This document shows, piece by piece, positions 25,682-34,191 of a stretch of DNA of 37,003 nucleotides. Numbering within the stretch: the stretch's first letter is position 1; each line of letters opens with the position of its first letter. Made by a program: the position numbers and the translations under genes. This stretch comes from Oscillospiraceae bacterium (GTDB lineage Bacteria > Bacillota > Clostridia > UBA1381 > UBA9506). Under the pieces are notes generated by a model. That model saw nothing but the letters and a program-made list of their open reading frames with translations, had not been told where the DNA came from and ran no database searches. The stretch spans positions 1 through 37,003 of the forward strand of contig SVJT01000003.1 of NCBI GenBank assembly GCA_015068865.1, in the 5' to 3' direction.

Positions 25682-25744
25682 TTCGCGTCAATATCACTGT
25701 TTATTGAATTGTACTGCCACTTAAAAGGAGGCAATTATTTAGGT

Positions 25745-26707
25745 ATGTTTAAGATTTTCGACTTAATCAATATCCCTCTGGGATATTTATTTCGCTTTTT
25801 GTACCAAATGTTAAACAATTACGGTTGGACTTTAGTTGCTTTTACCGTAATTACCAAATTGATTTTGTTGCCCTTAACCATTAAGCAACAGAAATCAATG
25901 TCAAAAATGCAAGCAATTCAGCCCCGATTACAGGAGCTGCAAAAAAAATATCAGTATGACCAGGAAAAACTCAATCAGGAAACCATGAAGCTTTATAAAG
26001 ACAACAACGTTAGCCCTATGGGCGGTTGTTTGCCCCTTTTGATTCAGTTTCCTCTTTTGATTGCGTTATACAACATCATTCGCAGTCCGTTAACATATGT
26101 AATGCAGTTGGGTCAGAACGGCGGTCCTTCCATTGCAGAGATTGCCGAAGTGATGAATGCTGCCGGTGCCAATGTATCGGTTAACGACCAGATTAATATC
26201 GCTTCCAAAATTGGCGAATTTATTCCCCAATTAACTCAAAAATTTGGCGAAATTAATATTTTGAACATTAATTTCTCATTTTTCGGATTAGACTTATCTC
26301 AAACCCCTAGTTTGACAGCATTAGCACCCTTGACGTTGATTCCGATTTTAGCCGGTTTGACAACCTTTTTATCCTCTTGGTTATCAAACAAAATGAGTGG
26401 TCAGAATGCATCTGCAGGTGCTGACAATAAGCAAAGCACCATGAAAATGATGACCTATTTATTCCCGCTGATGACAGTGTTCTTCGCTGTTTCTCTGCCG
26501 GCCGGTTTAGGTTTTTACTGGATTTTATCCAACATCATTCAAATTGCACAGCAATTTATTTTGCACCGTATGTTTCCCCCTGTTTCATCAGAAGGTTCTG
26601 TGCAAAAGCATTTTAGAGAACGGGAAGCAGAAAAAATTGAAAAGAAAAAAAGCATTTCAGGCAATAACATAAAGTCGAAAAGCCCGAAAGGAGAAAAACA
26701 TGAGTAA
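25745..26707 (+). CDS. yidC: Membrane protein insertase YidC/Oxa1
   Basis: 320 aa from ATG 25745 (MFKIFDLINIPLG). The track's TTG start lies before the AAAGGAGG site, so I reject it; the site-to-ATG gap of 13 bases is long. Gram-positive type: no large periplasmic domain, five membrane segments, and the cytoplasmic hairpin QQKSMSKMQAIQPRLQELQKKY after the first core segment. The charged residue in the first core helix is Lys (VITKLILLPL) where many homologues have Arg. PMGGCLPLLIQFPLLIALYNIIR is the conserved core. The C-terminal tail is strongly basic (ribosome contact). The stop overlaps the jag start by eight bases. Confidence 0.97.
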   Translation: MFKIFDLINIPLGYLFRFLYQMLNNYGWTLVAFTVITKLILLPLTIKQQKSMSKMQAIQPRLQELQKKYQYDQEKLNQETMKLYKDNNVSPMGGCLPLLIQFPLLIALYNIIRSPLTYVMQLGQNGGPSIAEIAEVMNAAGANVSVNDQINIASKIGEFIPQLTQKFGEINILNINFSFFGLDLSQTPSLTALAPLTLIPILAGLTTFLSSWLSNKMSGQNASAGADNKQSTMKMMTYLFPLMTVFFAVSLPAGLGFYWILSNIIQIAQQFILHRMFPPVSSEGSVQKHFREREAEKIEKKKSISGNNIKSKSPKGEKHE

Positions 26708-27323
26708 AACCGTTAAGAAAGCGGCAAAAACCGTAAAAGAAGCTATCCAACTCGCTTTGGCAGAATTAAAGCTGACCGAAGACGATGTTATTATTGATGT
26801 GATTGAAGAAGGTTCTAAAGGTCTGTTTGGTTTAGGTGCTAAGGATGCCGTGGTACAGGTGACTGCCAACGTTAACTCCGAAGATCGTGCCAGAGACTTT
26901 TTGGAAGATGTTTTCACTGCAATGGGTATGCGTGTAGATATTGACATTGAACGTCTTGAAAAAGTTATGAAAATCACACTGTCCGGCGAAAATATGGGTA
27001 TTATCATCGGCAAACACGGTGATACCTTAGATGCTTTAGAGCATCTGGTTAGCTTAACCGTTAACCGTGGCGACAGTGATTATGTTAAAGTTGTGTTAGA
27101 CACGGAGAATTACCGTGAAAAACGTCGTGCAACACTGGTTCGTTTAGCAGAAAACCTGGCTGCTTCTGCTGTGAAAAACAAAAAGAAAATCACATTAGAG
27201 CCTATGAGTGCCGGCGAACGCAGAATCATCCACTCCACTCTGCAGAACAATCCTGATGTTGATACCTACAGCATTGGCGAAGAACCTTACCGCAGATTGG
27301 TTATTGCTTTGAAAAAGAAATAA
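26700..27323 (+). CDS. khpB: RNA-binding protein KhpB/Jag
   Basis: 207 aa with three domains. Jag-N (1-~50; AKTVKEAIQLALAELKL, EEGSKGLFGLGAKDA) is followed by KH type II (~80-145; IIIGKHGDTLDALEHLVSL with the GxxG loop as GKHG) and R3H (~150-207; REKRRATLVRLAENLA, SAGERRIIHSTL). It binds RNA and is linked to cell-wall growth control in Firmicutes. ATGAGTAA overlaps the yidC stop, so the two are co-translated. mnmE, the usual next gene, is absent; a terminator follows. Confidence 0.96.
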   Translation: MSKTVKKAAKTVKEAIQLALAELKLTEDDVIIDVIEEGSKGLFGLGAKDAVVQVTANVNSEDRARDFLEDVFTAMGMRVDIDIERLEKVMKITLSGENMGIIIGKHGDTLDALEHLVSLTVNRGDSDYVKVVLDTENYREKRRATLVRLAENLAASAVKNKKKITLEPMSAGERRIIHSTLQNNPDVDTYSIGEEPYRRLVIALKKK

Positions 27324-27359
27324 ATCATCGTTAATTGCATACTGCCCGTGAGGGTTTGG

Positions 27360-27398
27360 AAGCTGTAAATAACCGTCCGGTTTTTTACAGCTTTTATT
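27360..27398 (+). terminator. Intrinsic terminator after khpB
   Basis: AAGCTGTAAA / TTTTACAGCTT with an inner CCG-TC-CGG forms a hairpin followed by TTATTTT. It separates the rpmH-khpB block from rarA. I see no good promoter for rarA between it and 27420. Confidence 0.7.
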
Positions 27399-27420
27399 TT
27401 ACAGAAAGGAGGAAAAGACT

Positions 27421-28695
27421 ATGGCCAGTCCCTTAGCAGACAGAATAAGACCCCAAAGTTTAGAAGAATGTGTTGGTCAGGCTCATCTTTTGTCTGAAGG
27501 TAAAATCCTCCATCGTCTGATTACCTCCGGCAACATCCCCAATATGATTTTTTACGGACCTTCCGGCATTGGCAAAACAACTGTTGCCAACATTGCGGCT
27601 AAGCTTTCCGGAAAAACCTTGTATAAACTCAATGCCACCAATGCTTCGGTGGCTGATATTAAAGCCATCACGGCAGGACTTGACAGCATGGGCAACTCTG
27701 AAGGTGTGCTCCTTTACTTAGACGAGATTCAGAACTTTAACAAAAAGCAGCAGCAATCCCTGTTGGAGTTTATTGAAAACGGCTCTATTACCCTGATTGC
27801 CAGCACAACGGAAAATCCTTATTTCTATATTTACAATGCTATTTTATCCCGCTCAACGGTGTTTGAATTTTTACCGGTCAGTGCTGAAGATATTCAAATC
27901 GCTCTCATTCGCGCGGTTTCGATTCTCGAAAAAGAAATGGATGTTTCCATCCACATTGAAAAGGACGCTCTTCTTCATTTAGCCGGTTCTTCTGCCGGCG
28001 ATGTACGCAAAGCCTTAAATTCTTTAGAACTTTGTGCACAATCTGCTCCGCTGGGCAAAAAAGGTTTAGAGGTAACACTTTCTTTAGCAGAGCAATGCAC
28101 CCAAAAGAAAGCCTTCCGTCACGATCGGGACGGGGACAGCCACTACGATGTGATCAGTGCTTTTCAGAAGTCCCTCCGTGGCAGCGACCCGGATGCGGCC
28201 ATTCACTATCTGGCGCGGCTTCTTTCCGGCGGTGATTTGCTCATTGCCTGCCGTCGTTTGATGGTCACTGCAGCTGAAGATATTGGTCTTGCCTATCCCC
28301 AGGCGATTTCCATTGTAAAATCCTGCGTTGACTGCGCTTTGCAGTTAGGTCTGCCGGAAGCCAGAATTCCTTTAGCAGAAGCTACAATTTTATTAGCTAC
28401 TGCTCCAAAGTCCAACTCTGCCATTTGCGCCATTGACGAGGCCATGCACGACATTCAAGAAGGTGACACCGGCGAAGTGCCTATCCATTTGAAAGATACC
28501 CATTATGGCGGTGCCAAAAAAATGGGACGGGGGCTCACCTATCAATACCCACACAGTTATCCCAACCATTATGTTCAGCAACAGTATCTGCCGGACGCCA
28601 TTAAAAACAAAGTTTATTACCATGGCGGTCAGAACAAAAATGAACAAGCAATACAGGCCTATTGGGAACAGATAAAAAAGGGAGACAAACAATGA
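27421..28695 (+). CDS. rarA: Replication-associated recombination protein A (RarA/MgsA ATPase)
   Basis: 424 aa, AAA+ ATPase. Starts at ATG with AAAGGAGG eight bases upstream. ADRIRPQSLEECVGQ and the Walker A GPSGIGKTT (46-54) are followed by Walker B LLYLDEIQNF, sensor 1 STTENPYF and the arginine finger region AILSRSTVFEF. The C-terminal oligomerisation domain contains the family signature LKDTHYGGAKKMGRGLTYQYPH. RarA acts at stalled or collapsed replication forks. The stop overlaps the following methyltransferase ATG (ATGA), starting a run of tightly packed genes up to the dTMP kinase. Confidence 0.97.
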   Translation: MASPLADRIRPQSLEECVGQAHLLSEGKILHRLITSGNIPNMIFYGPSGIGKTTVANIAAKLSGKTLYKLNATNASVADIKAITAGLDSMGNSEGVLLYLDEIQNFNKKQQQSLLEFIENGSITLIASTTENPYFYIYNAILSRSTVFEFLPVSAEDIQIALIRAVSILEKEMDVSIHIEKDALLHLAGSSAGDVRKALNSLELCAQSAPLGKKGLEVTLSLAEQCTQKKAFRHDRDGDSHYDVISAFQKSLRGSDPDAAIHYLARLLSGGDLLIACRRLMVTAAEDIGLAYPQAISIVKSCVDCALQLGLPEARIPLAEATILLATAPKSNSAICAIDEAMHDIQEGDTGEVPIHLKDTHYGGAKKMGRGLTYQYPHSYPNHYVQQQYLPDAIKNKVYYHGGQNKNEQAIQAYWEQIKKGDKQ

Positions 28696-29432
28696 GTAGC
28701 TATGAGGGCTTTGCCCGTTTATATGATGCCCTGACCTTTGACGTTAATTATGATAACATTGCCGATTTCCTTACACAGCGTTTGCAGGCAAACGGCATTA
28801 CAAACGGTCTGGTATTAGACCTTGCCTGCGGCACCGGTACGCTGACTCTTGCATTGGCGCAGAAGGGGTATGAAATGTTGGGGGCTGATGCCTCTGAGGA
28901 TATGCTCTCGGTAGCCCGACAAAAAGAGGGCGCCGAAAACATTTTATTTTTAAATCAACCCATGGAAGACTTTGAACTCTACGGCACTGTGAACGCTATC
29001 GTTTGCGTGTTAGACAGCATCAATTATCTCACCGAGCCCGGCGCATTGGAGAAAACCTTTGCTCTTTGTGCCAATTACTTAGACCCGGACGGAGTGCTGA
29101 TCTTTGATGTGAATTCTGAATATAAATTCCGTCAGGTGTTAGCACAAGAAACCTATACCTATGAAACGGATGATATTTTTTACGTTTGGGAAAATGATTT
29201 TGATGAAGAAACTGACCTTTGTCATTTATATTTAACTTTTTTTGAACAAGCAGAAAACGGCTTATACCGCCGTTTGGATGAAATGCACACACAGCGATTG
29301 TATACTGATGCTCATCTGCAAAAAGCATTGGATGCAAACGGACTGGTCATCACTGCACGTTACGACGGTTACACGCAAAACAAACCGTTACAGGATTCTG
29401 AACGTATTGTATATGAAGTGAAAAAAAGATAA
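28692..29432 (+). CDS. SAM-dependent methyltransferase, class I
   Basis: 246 aa from ATG 28692, which overlaps the rarA stop by four bases and has AAAGGGAG upstream; the track's start 10 codons earlier lies inside rarA. The Rossmann motif I VLDLACGTGTLTLALAQKG binds S-adenosylmethionine, with the acidic end of beta 2 at LGADASEDML, motif IV NAIVCVLDSINYL and a later DGVLIFDVNSEYKF. The opening YEGFARLYDALTFDVNYDN is common in small Firmicutes methyltransferases of unknown substrate. The methyl acceptor cannot be inferred. Confidence 0.93.
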   Translation: MSSYEGFARLYDALTFDVNYDNIADFLTQRLQANGITNGLVLDLACGTGTLTLALAQKGYEMLGADASEDMLSVARQKEGAENILFLNQPMEDFELYGTVNAIVCVLDSINYLTEPGALEKTFALCANYLDPDGVLIFDVNSEYKFRQVLAQETYTYETDDIFYVWENDFDEETDLCHLYLTFFEQAENGLYRRLDEMHTQRLYTDAHLQKALDANGLVITARYDGYTQNKPLQDSERIVYEVKKR

Positions 29433-29445
29433 CGGAGGCAAACCA

Positions 29446-30612
29446 TTGAAACAACTGATATTAATCAAATACGGAGAAATTATTTTAAAAGGTTTAAACC
29501 GTCCCTTCTTTGAAGAGGCGTTAGTGAAAAATATAAAAGCGGCCTTGCCTAAAGAGTTTAAAGGCACTGTTCACAAGGCACAGGCAACCATTTATGTGGA
29601 ACCTGATGACCCGGAAATCATTGATGAAATCATCCGCCGTTTAACTAAGGTGTTTGGTATCACCTCCTTAACCCGTGCATTTATGCTGCCCAAAGATATT
29701 GAGGCAATGCAAAAGGGTTCTGCCGAGGTGTTGGCTCCTGTTCTTTCCAATATAAAGACGTTTAAAGTAGAAGCCAAACGTGCCGATAAAAAATTCCCTA
29801 TGACTTCCCCGGAAATCTGCCGGGAAGTGGGTGGCTATCTTCACGATGCTTTCCCCAATCTGACGGTTGATGTAAACAACCCGGAAGAAACGGTTATGGT
29901 CGAAGTGCGCGAACAATATGCCTATGTGTATTGCGGACGTGTTAAGGGCGCCGGCGGTATGCCGGTTGGCTCTAACTCTAAAGCCACACTGCTCCTCTCC
30001 GGCGGTATTGACTCCCCCGTTGCCGGTTATATGACAGCCAAACGAGGCGTTAAATTAAATGCCGTTCACTTTTTCTCTTATCCTTATACCGGCGAGCGTG
30101 CCAAGGATAAGGTGATGACTTTGGCAAAAATTTTAGCTGAATATTCACCCCGTATGGATGTGCACATCGTTCCCTTTACCGAGGCACAGTTGGCCATCCG
30201 CAAGCATTGTCCCGAAGAACAGCTTACCATCATTATGCGCCGTATTATGATGCGCATAGCTGAAAAGGTTGCTGTCAATACAAATTCCAAAGCCTTAATC
30301 ACCGGCGAAAGCATTGGTCAGGTTGCCAGTCAGACCATGGAAGCCTTAGGGGTGACCAATCAGGTTGTTACAGAGGTTCCCGTCTTTCGTCCTGTCATTG
30401 GAATGGATAAAGAAGAAATTGTCACCATCGCAAGACAAATTGGTACTTTTGAGACATCTATTCTGCCTTATGAGGATTGCTGTACCATCTTTACACCAAA
30501 GCATCCCAATACCAAACCGAAGCTGGACAGAATCATAGAATCTGAACAGCGATTGGATATTGAAAAACTGGTTAACGATGCCGTAGCAGGTATCGAAATT
30601 ATTACTGTTTAA
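29446..30612 (+). CDS. thiI: tRNA 4-thiouridine synthase ThiI
   Basis: 388 aa from TTG 29446, with ACGGAGG seven bases before; ATG is not available at the conserved start MKQLILIKYGEIILKGLNR. Order: N-terminal ferredoxin-like domain, THUMP (~60-165), then the PP-loop ATP pyrophosphatase (LLLSGGIDSPVAGYM, ~183-195). The rhodanese domain of the E. coli enzyme is absent, as in many Firmicutes, so sulfur must pass differently. It makes s4U at tRNA position 8 and can feed thiazole synthesis. No partner cysteine desulfurase is in the window. Confidence 0.97.
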   Translation: MKQLILIKYGEIILKGLNRPFFEEALVKNIKAALPKEFKGTVHKAQATIYVEPDDPEIIDEIIRRLTKVFGITSLTRAFMLPKDIEAMQKGSAEVLAPVLSNIKTFKVEAKRADKKFPMTSPEICREVGGYLHDAFPNLTVDVNNPEETVMVEVREQYAYVYCGRVKGAGGMPVGSNSKATLLLSGGIDSPVAGYMTAKRGVKLNAVHFFSYPYTGERAKDKVMTLAKILAEYSPRMDVHIVPFTEAQLAIRKHCPEEQLTIIMRRIMMRIAEKVAVNTNSKALITGESIGQVASQTMEALGVTNQVVTEVPVFRPVIGMDKEEIVTIARQIGTFETSILPYEDCCTIFTPKHPNTKPKLDRIIESEQRLDIEKLVNDAVAGIEIITV

Positions 30613-30627
30613 TAAGGAGTTCACACT

Positions 30628-31125
30628 ATGTCAAATGCCGTTATCAGTTTTTTTCAGGGCTTAGGTTTATCTGACGATTTGGTTGTTTTTATTGTTTCTA
30701 TGTTGCCCATTATAGAGCTTCGCGGTGCCATCCCCTTGGGATTTGTAATGGGAATGAACCCTTGGGAACTGCTTGCCTTAACTGTTATAGGCAACATTTT
30801 ACCTATTCCTTTCATCATTTTATGTGCCCGCCACATTGTCAACTTTTTTCTGCGTACAAAGCTGCTGCGTCCTTTGGGAAACTGGTTGGAAGCAAAGGTC
30901 AGAAAAAATTCTCATAGAGTTGCTAAATATAAATTCTGGGGCTTATGTTTATTTGTAGCTATCCCTTTGCCGGGCACCGGTGGCTGGACAGGTGCACTGC
31001 TGGCCGCATTGATGGACCTGCGAATAAAAAGTGCGCTGCCTTCCATTGTCTTAGGCGTGCTAATCGCCGGACTCATTATGATTTTTGGCAGCAGTATTGT
31101 TTCTTTTGTTATTGGATTGTTTTAA
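30628..31125 (+). CDS. Small multi-drug export-like membrane protein (PF06695 type)
   Basis: 165 aa, four or five membrane segments. SMLPIIELRGAIPLGFVMGM is the family marker, with further marks at IGNILPIPFIILCARH and AIPLPGTGGWTGALLAALMDL. GGAG lies seven bases before the ATG. The family name is historical and the transport activity is poorly defined. It sits between thiI and thyX with 15- and 24-bp gaps, so it is co-transcribed; no functional link to those genes is evident. Confidence 0.92.
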   Translation: MSNAVISFFQGLGLSDDLVVFIVSMLPIIELRGAIPLGFVMGMNPWELLALTVIGNILPIPFIILCARHIVNFFLRTKLLRPLGNWLEAKVRKNSHRVAKYKFWGLCLFVAIPLPGTGGWTGALLAALMDLRIKSALPSIVLGVLIAGLIMIFGSSIVSFVIGLF

Positions 31126-31149
31126 TATATCAGAAAGAAGGTTTTTTAT

Positions 31150-31926
31150 ATGGCACTTCACGTTGAACTATTGCAACACACCGGCGAACCGGAAAAAATT
31201 ATTTCTGCTGCCGCTAAACTTTGTTACTCAAGCTCCGGCGTGGAAGATATTTTAAATGGTTTGGATCAGGAAGGTATTCATAAATTTTTAAAAATGCTGA
31301 TGGATTTAGGGCACGAAAGCCCTATCGAGCACGTGAGCTTTACCTTTGGCATTGAAGGTGTGAGCCGCAGTTTGCTTGCCCAGATTACCCGCCACAGAAT
31401 TGCCAGCTATTCTGTAAAATCTCAGCGCTATGTAAAAGAAGGACAGTTTGAGTTCATCACACCGCCGGCTATCAGCGAAAACGAAGAAGCCCATGAATTG
31501 TATCTTAAATCCATGCAGGACGCACAGGAAACCTATAACAAATTAGCCGATATGCTTTCAGAAAAATATTATACTGAATACATAGATGCCGGAGTACCGG
31601 AAAAGAAAGCTAAAAACCAGGCAGAAAAGAAAGCCATTGAAGATGCCCGTTTTGTGTTACCCAATGCCTGCGAAACCAAAATGATTGTCACAATGAATGC
31701 CAGAAGCTTAATGAACTTCTTCCACCATCGTTGTTGTAGCCGTGCACAATGGGAAATTCAGGCTCTTGCCAACGAAATGCTCCGTCTTGTTCGTCAGGTT
31801 GCCCCCACGCTCTTTTCTTTGGCTGGTCCTTCCTGTTTGCAAGGTCCTTGCCCGGAAGGTAAAATGAGCTGCGGCAAAGCATTGCAAATGCGCCGTCAGT
31901 ATCTTGGCGAAGGAGAGAATTTATAA
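31150..31926 (+). CDS. thyX: FAD-dependent thymidylate synthase
   Basis: 258 aa. The ThyX signature [14 protein letters not shown] starts at residue 81. The N-terminal region includes [16 protein letters not shown], and the C-terminal part includes [23 protein letters not shown]. It converts dUMP to dTMP using FAD, NADPH and methylenetetrahydrofolate, replacing ThyA. Its stop TAA shares one base with the following dTMP kinase start, so synthesis and phosphorylation of dTMP are translationally coupled. Confidence 0.98.
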   Translation: MALHVELLQHTGEPEKIISAAAKLCYSSSGVEDILNGLDQEGIHKFLKMLMDLGHESPIEHVSFTFGIEGVSRSLLAQITRHRIASYSVKSQRYVKEGQFEFITPPAISENEEAHELYLKSMQDAQETYNKLADMLSEKYYTEYIDAGVPEKKAKNQAEKKAIEDARFVLPNACETKMIVTMNARSLMNFFHHRCCSRAQWEIQALANEMLRLVRQVAPTLFSLAGPSCLQGPCPEGKMSCGKALQMRRQYLGEGENL

Positions 31927-32597
31927 TGGGCAAACTTATCGTGATTGAGGGTGTGGATGCCAGTGGCAAAGCCACCCAGACCGAAAGACTGTTTCAGCGT
32001 TTACAGGCAGAATATGAAAACATCCGTCAAATTTCTTTTCCTGACTACAACAGTGACTTTTCCCTGCCTATTAAACGGTATTTAGCCGGGGATTTAGGCA
32101 ATCAGGCAGACAGTGTCAGCCCTTATGCAGCTTCTTTATTCTATGCCATTGACCGCTATGCCAGTTTCAAACGAGATTGGGGTAATTTTTATCAGGACGG
32201 CGGCATTTTGATCGCCGACCGGTATGTAACCTCCAATCTGGTTCATCAGGCTGCTAAAATTGATGGAGATAAAACAGAATTTATTCACTGGCTCAGTGAT
32301 TTGGAATACGGTCGTTTAGAGCTTCCTCAGCCGGATTTGGTACTGTTTCTGGATATGCCTCCGGTCTGTGCAAGAAAACTTATGCAGGACAGAGCCAATA
32401 AAATCACAGGAGAGCAACAGAAGGACATTCATGAACGCGACCCCCATCATTTAGACCGAGCCTACGAAAATGCTATGGAGATTGCTTCCATTGCCAGCTG
32501 GCAAATTGTTCATTGTGCGAAAGGTGAAAATATTCGTTCCATTGAAGAAATCGGTGAAGAAATCTATCAAATTGTGAAAATGAAGTTAGAGCAATAA
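31926..32597 (+). CDS. tmk: dTMP kinase (thymidylate kinase)
   Basis: 223 aa starting at the TAATG overlap with thyX, with GGAGAG upstream. The Walker A-like loop is GVDASGKAT (9-17), with Ala where most Tmk have a second Thr. YAASLFYAIDRYASF and the DRY motif (98-100, ADRYVTSN) mark the nucleotide monophosphate kinase fold and the thymidylate clade. The lid region is KLMQDRANKITG. It phosphorylates dTMP to dTDP. Last gene of the rarA-to-tmk run; no strong terminator follows before the rplM promoter. Confidence 0.94.
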   Translation: MGKLIVIEGVDASGKATQTERLFQRLQAEYENIRQISFPDYNSDFSLPIKRYLAGDLGNQADSVSPYAASLFYAIDRYASFKRDWGNFYQDGGILIADRYVTSNLVHQAAKIDGDKTEFIHWLSDLEYGRLELPQPDLVLFLDMPPVCARKLMQDRANKITGEQQKDIHERDPHHLDRAYENAMEIASIASWQIVHCAKGENIRSIEEIGEEIYQIVKMKLEQ

Positions 32598-32667
32598 AGA
32601 GAAAACGAGAGAAAAACAAAGAAAATCGAACTTTGCAGAAAGTATTTTAAATTTTTTAAAAAAAGGC

Positions 32668-32696
32668 TTGACAAAAGCTTTTTCTTAGCTTATAAT
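32668..32696 (+). promoter_or_regulatory. Promoter of rplM-rpsI
   Basis: TTGACA-N17-TATAAT, consensus, leaving a leader of about 48 bases before the rplM ATG. A short ACAT/ATGT pairing in the leader is too weak for me to call an L13 leader element. Confidence 0.85.
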
Positions 32697-32750
32697 ATTA
32701 CATGTTGCATTTTGGAAATTATGTTTAAAAGATACAGGAGGTAAAGATTT

Positions 32751-33188
32751 ATGAGTACATTTATGGCTAAAGCTCATGAAATGGAAAAGAAATGGTATAT
32801 CATAGATGCTGCCGGCAAACCCTTAGGTCGTGTTGCAGCACAGGCAGCCGCAATTCTGCGCGGTAAGCATAAGCCTGAGTTCACCCCTCATTGCGATTGC
32901 GGTGACTTCGTGATTATCATCAACGCAGCAGATGCTGTTTTAACCGGCAAAAAGCTGCAGCAGAAGCATTATTACAGACACACCGGTTATGTTGGCGGCC
33001 TGAAGGCTGTTCGTTATGACAAGCTGATGAGCGAACGTCCGGAATTTGCTATGACCAAGGCTATCAAAGGTATGCTGCCCCACAATACCCTGGGTGCAAA
33101 AGCATTAACCAGACTGCGTGTATACGCAGCTGATGCTCACGAGCATGCAGCACAGAAGCCCGAAGCCTGGACACAGGAAATTAAATAA
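32751..33188 (+). CDS. rplM: 50S ribosomal protein L13
   Basis: 145 aa. AGGAGG lies eight bases before the [33 protein letters not shown] and [18 protein letters not shown] are the classic L13 blocks, with [18 protein letters not shown] near the C-terminus. It binds 23S rRNA early in large-subunit assembly. Paired with rpsI as in almost all bacteria; the intergenic gap is 14 bp. Confidence 0.98.
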   Translation: MSTFMAKAHEMEKKWYIIDAAGKPLGRVAAQAAAILRGKHKPEFTPHCDCGDFVIIINAADAVLTGKKLQQKHYYRHTGYVGGLKAVRYDKLMSERPEFAMTKAIKGMLPHNTLGAKALTRLRVYAADAHEHAAQKPEAWTQEIK

Positions 33189-33202
33189 GGAGGATCGTGA
33201 AA

Positions 33203-33595
33203 ATGGCAGAATTATTTTATGGTACCGGTAGAAGAAAAAAATCTATTGCTCGCGTTAGATTAGTTGCCGGTAAAGGTGATATTACTGTAAATAACCGTTC
33301 TTTGGATGACTACTTTGGTCTGGAAACCTTAAAGGTTATCGTTAAGCAGCCCTTAGTAGCTACTAAAACCGAAGGCAAATATGATGTTATCGTTTCCGTT
33401 GTTGGCGGTGGCTTCACCGGTCAGGCCGGCGCAATCCGTCACGGTATTGCTCGCGCACTCTTAGAAGTTGATGCTGAAACCTTCCGTCCTATTCTGAAGA
33501 AAGCCGGTTTCTTAACCCGCGACCCCAGAATGAAGGAAAGAAAGAAATACGGTTTGAAGGCTGCTCGTCGTGCACCTCAGTTCTCCAAACGTTAA
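33203..33595 (+). CDS. rpsI: 30S ribosomal protein S9
   Basis: 130 aa from ATG 33203, nine bases after AAGGAGG; the GTG two codons earlier in the track is only three bases from that site, so I reject it. [17 protein letters not shown] and the C-terminal [25 protein letters not shown] are diagnostic, with the terminal Lys-Arg tail that reaches the P-site t[23 protein letters not shown] is also conserved. Confidence 0.98.
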   Translation: MAELFYGTGRRKKSIARVRLVAGKGDITVNNRSLDDYFGLETLKVIVKQPLVATKTEGKYDVIVSVVGGGFTGQAGAIRHGIARALLEVDAETFRPILKKAGFLTRDPRMKERKKYGLKAARRAPQFSKR

Positions 33596-33609
33596 TCATT
33601 GCTTTTTAC

Positions 33610-33639
33610 AAAACCCACAACTATGGTTGTGGGTTTTTT
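33610..33639 (+). terminator. Intrinsic terminator of rplM-rpsI
   Basis: AAAACCCACAAC / GTTGTGGGTTTT, a 12-bp perfect stem with TATG loop, then TTTTTTG. Its tail overlaps the -35 box of the next promoter. Confidence 0.92.
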
Positions 33640-33666
33640 GCATTTTTATCATTGATGTGTTATAAT
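33638..33666 (+). promoter_or_regulatory. Promoter of the 107-aa membrane protein gene
   Basis: TTGCAT-N17-TATAAT, 38 bp before the ATG at 33705. The -35 overlaps the T-run of the rpsI terminator. Confidence 0.65.
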
Positions 33667-33704
33667 GAATATACAGGAGAATTGATTACGAAAGGAGACA
33701 ACGT

Positions 33705-34028
33705 ATGTTTTCTTTAAAAATGCTCAACATCGTGGCTACTCTAATGATATTGTCAATAGGATTCCTATTGGGAGAAATTTTTCGAAAAAAAACAAATGAA
33801 AATTATAAAAAATTTTTAAAGTATGCAAGCATTGTTTTCCTTGTTATCAGTGCTATTTTACTGATTTGGTTACCGGTTAATAAAGAGTTGTTCCATTGGC
33901 ATTATGATATTGCAACCGGAGAACCGGTAGACCATTACAGCACCTACGGCAAATGTATTACCTATACAGGTATTGCCCTTGTGAGCAGCGGTATTACATT
34001 TTTTGCTAATATAAAAAAGAAGTTGTAA
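33705..34028 (+). CDS. Small membrane protein, unknown function (107 aa)
   Basis: AAAGGAG lies nine bases before the ATG. Three hydrophobic helices are visible at about 7-26, 41-59 and 84-103. A loop between the second and third (KELFHWHYDIATGEPVDHYSTYGK) is rich in His and Tyr and may face outside. No signal peptide cleavage site, no known motif. It is monocistronic, with its own promoter and terminator, directly upstream of sdpR-sdpI. It is not similar by eye to SdpC, SdpA or SdpB. Confidence 0.8.
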   Translation: MFSLKMLNIVATLMILSIGFLLGEIFRKKTNENYKKFLKYASIVFLVISAILLIWLPVNKELFHWHYDIATGEPVDHYSTYGKCITYTGIALVSSGITFFANIKKKL

Positions 34029-34041
34029 TCTATAAATTTTG

Positions 34042-34070
34042 CCCCCCACAATTAACTTTGTGGGGGTTTT
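34042..34070 (+). terminator. Intrinsic terminator after the 107-aa gene
   Basis: CCCCCACAA / TTGTGGGGG, a 9-bp stem with 6-base loop, then TTTT. Confidence 0.85.
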
Positions 34071-34090
34071 ACATTACATAAATATGCAAC

Positions 34091-34114
34091 CTATTTAGAT
34101 TTTTTTCTAAATAG
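34091..34114. promoter_or_regulatory. Operator O1, inferred SdpR/ArsR-type site
   Basis: CTATTTAGA-N6-TCTAAATAG, a perfect 9-bp inverted repeat ending four bases upstream of the -35 box. Identical half-sites and spacing recur at 34147-34170. Confidence 0.8.
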
Positions 34115-34117
34115 ATG

Positions 34118-34146
34118 TTGACTTGCTGTTTTTGTTGTGTTATAAT
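34118..34146 (+). promoter_or_regulatory. Promoter of sdpR-sdpI
   Basis: TTGACT-N17-TATAAT, 45 bp before the sdpR ATG, bracketed by two identical operators. A repressor at O2 would block open-complex formation at the start site. Confidence 0.85.
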
Positions 34147-34170
34147 CTATTTAGAACAATTTCTAAATAG
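34147..34170. promoter_or_regulatory. Operator O2, inferred SdpR/ArsR-type site
   Basis: CTATTTAGA-N6-TCTAAATAG directly abuts the -10 box; the full perfect palindrome extends to 12-bp arms (34145-34172). Its start is 56 bp from the start of O1, about 5.3 DNA turns. Confidence 0.85.
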
Positions 34171-34191
34171 ATTATAAGGAGGTAGGAAGTT

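Noticed and set aside
25709-25744. Upstream TTG start for yidC in the ORF track
   Set aside because: It would place the AAAGGAGG ribosome site inside the coding region, and the added residues are not like YidC N-termini.
26657-27013. 118-aa minus-strand ORF
   Set aside because: Opposite yidC end and khpB, which show KH and Jag-N motifs; low-complexity Ser/Thr-rich translation typical of a shadow.
32697-32750. Possible ribosomal protein L13 autoregulatory leader
   Set aside because: The 48-base leader has only a 4-bp pairing that I can see; without a covariance search the claim is not supportable.
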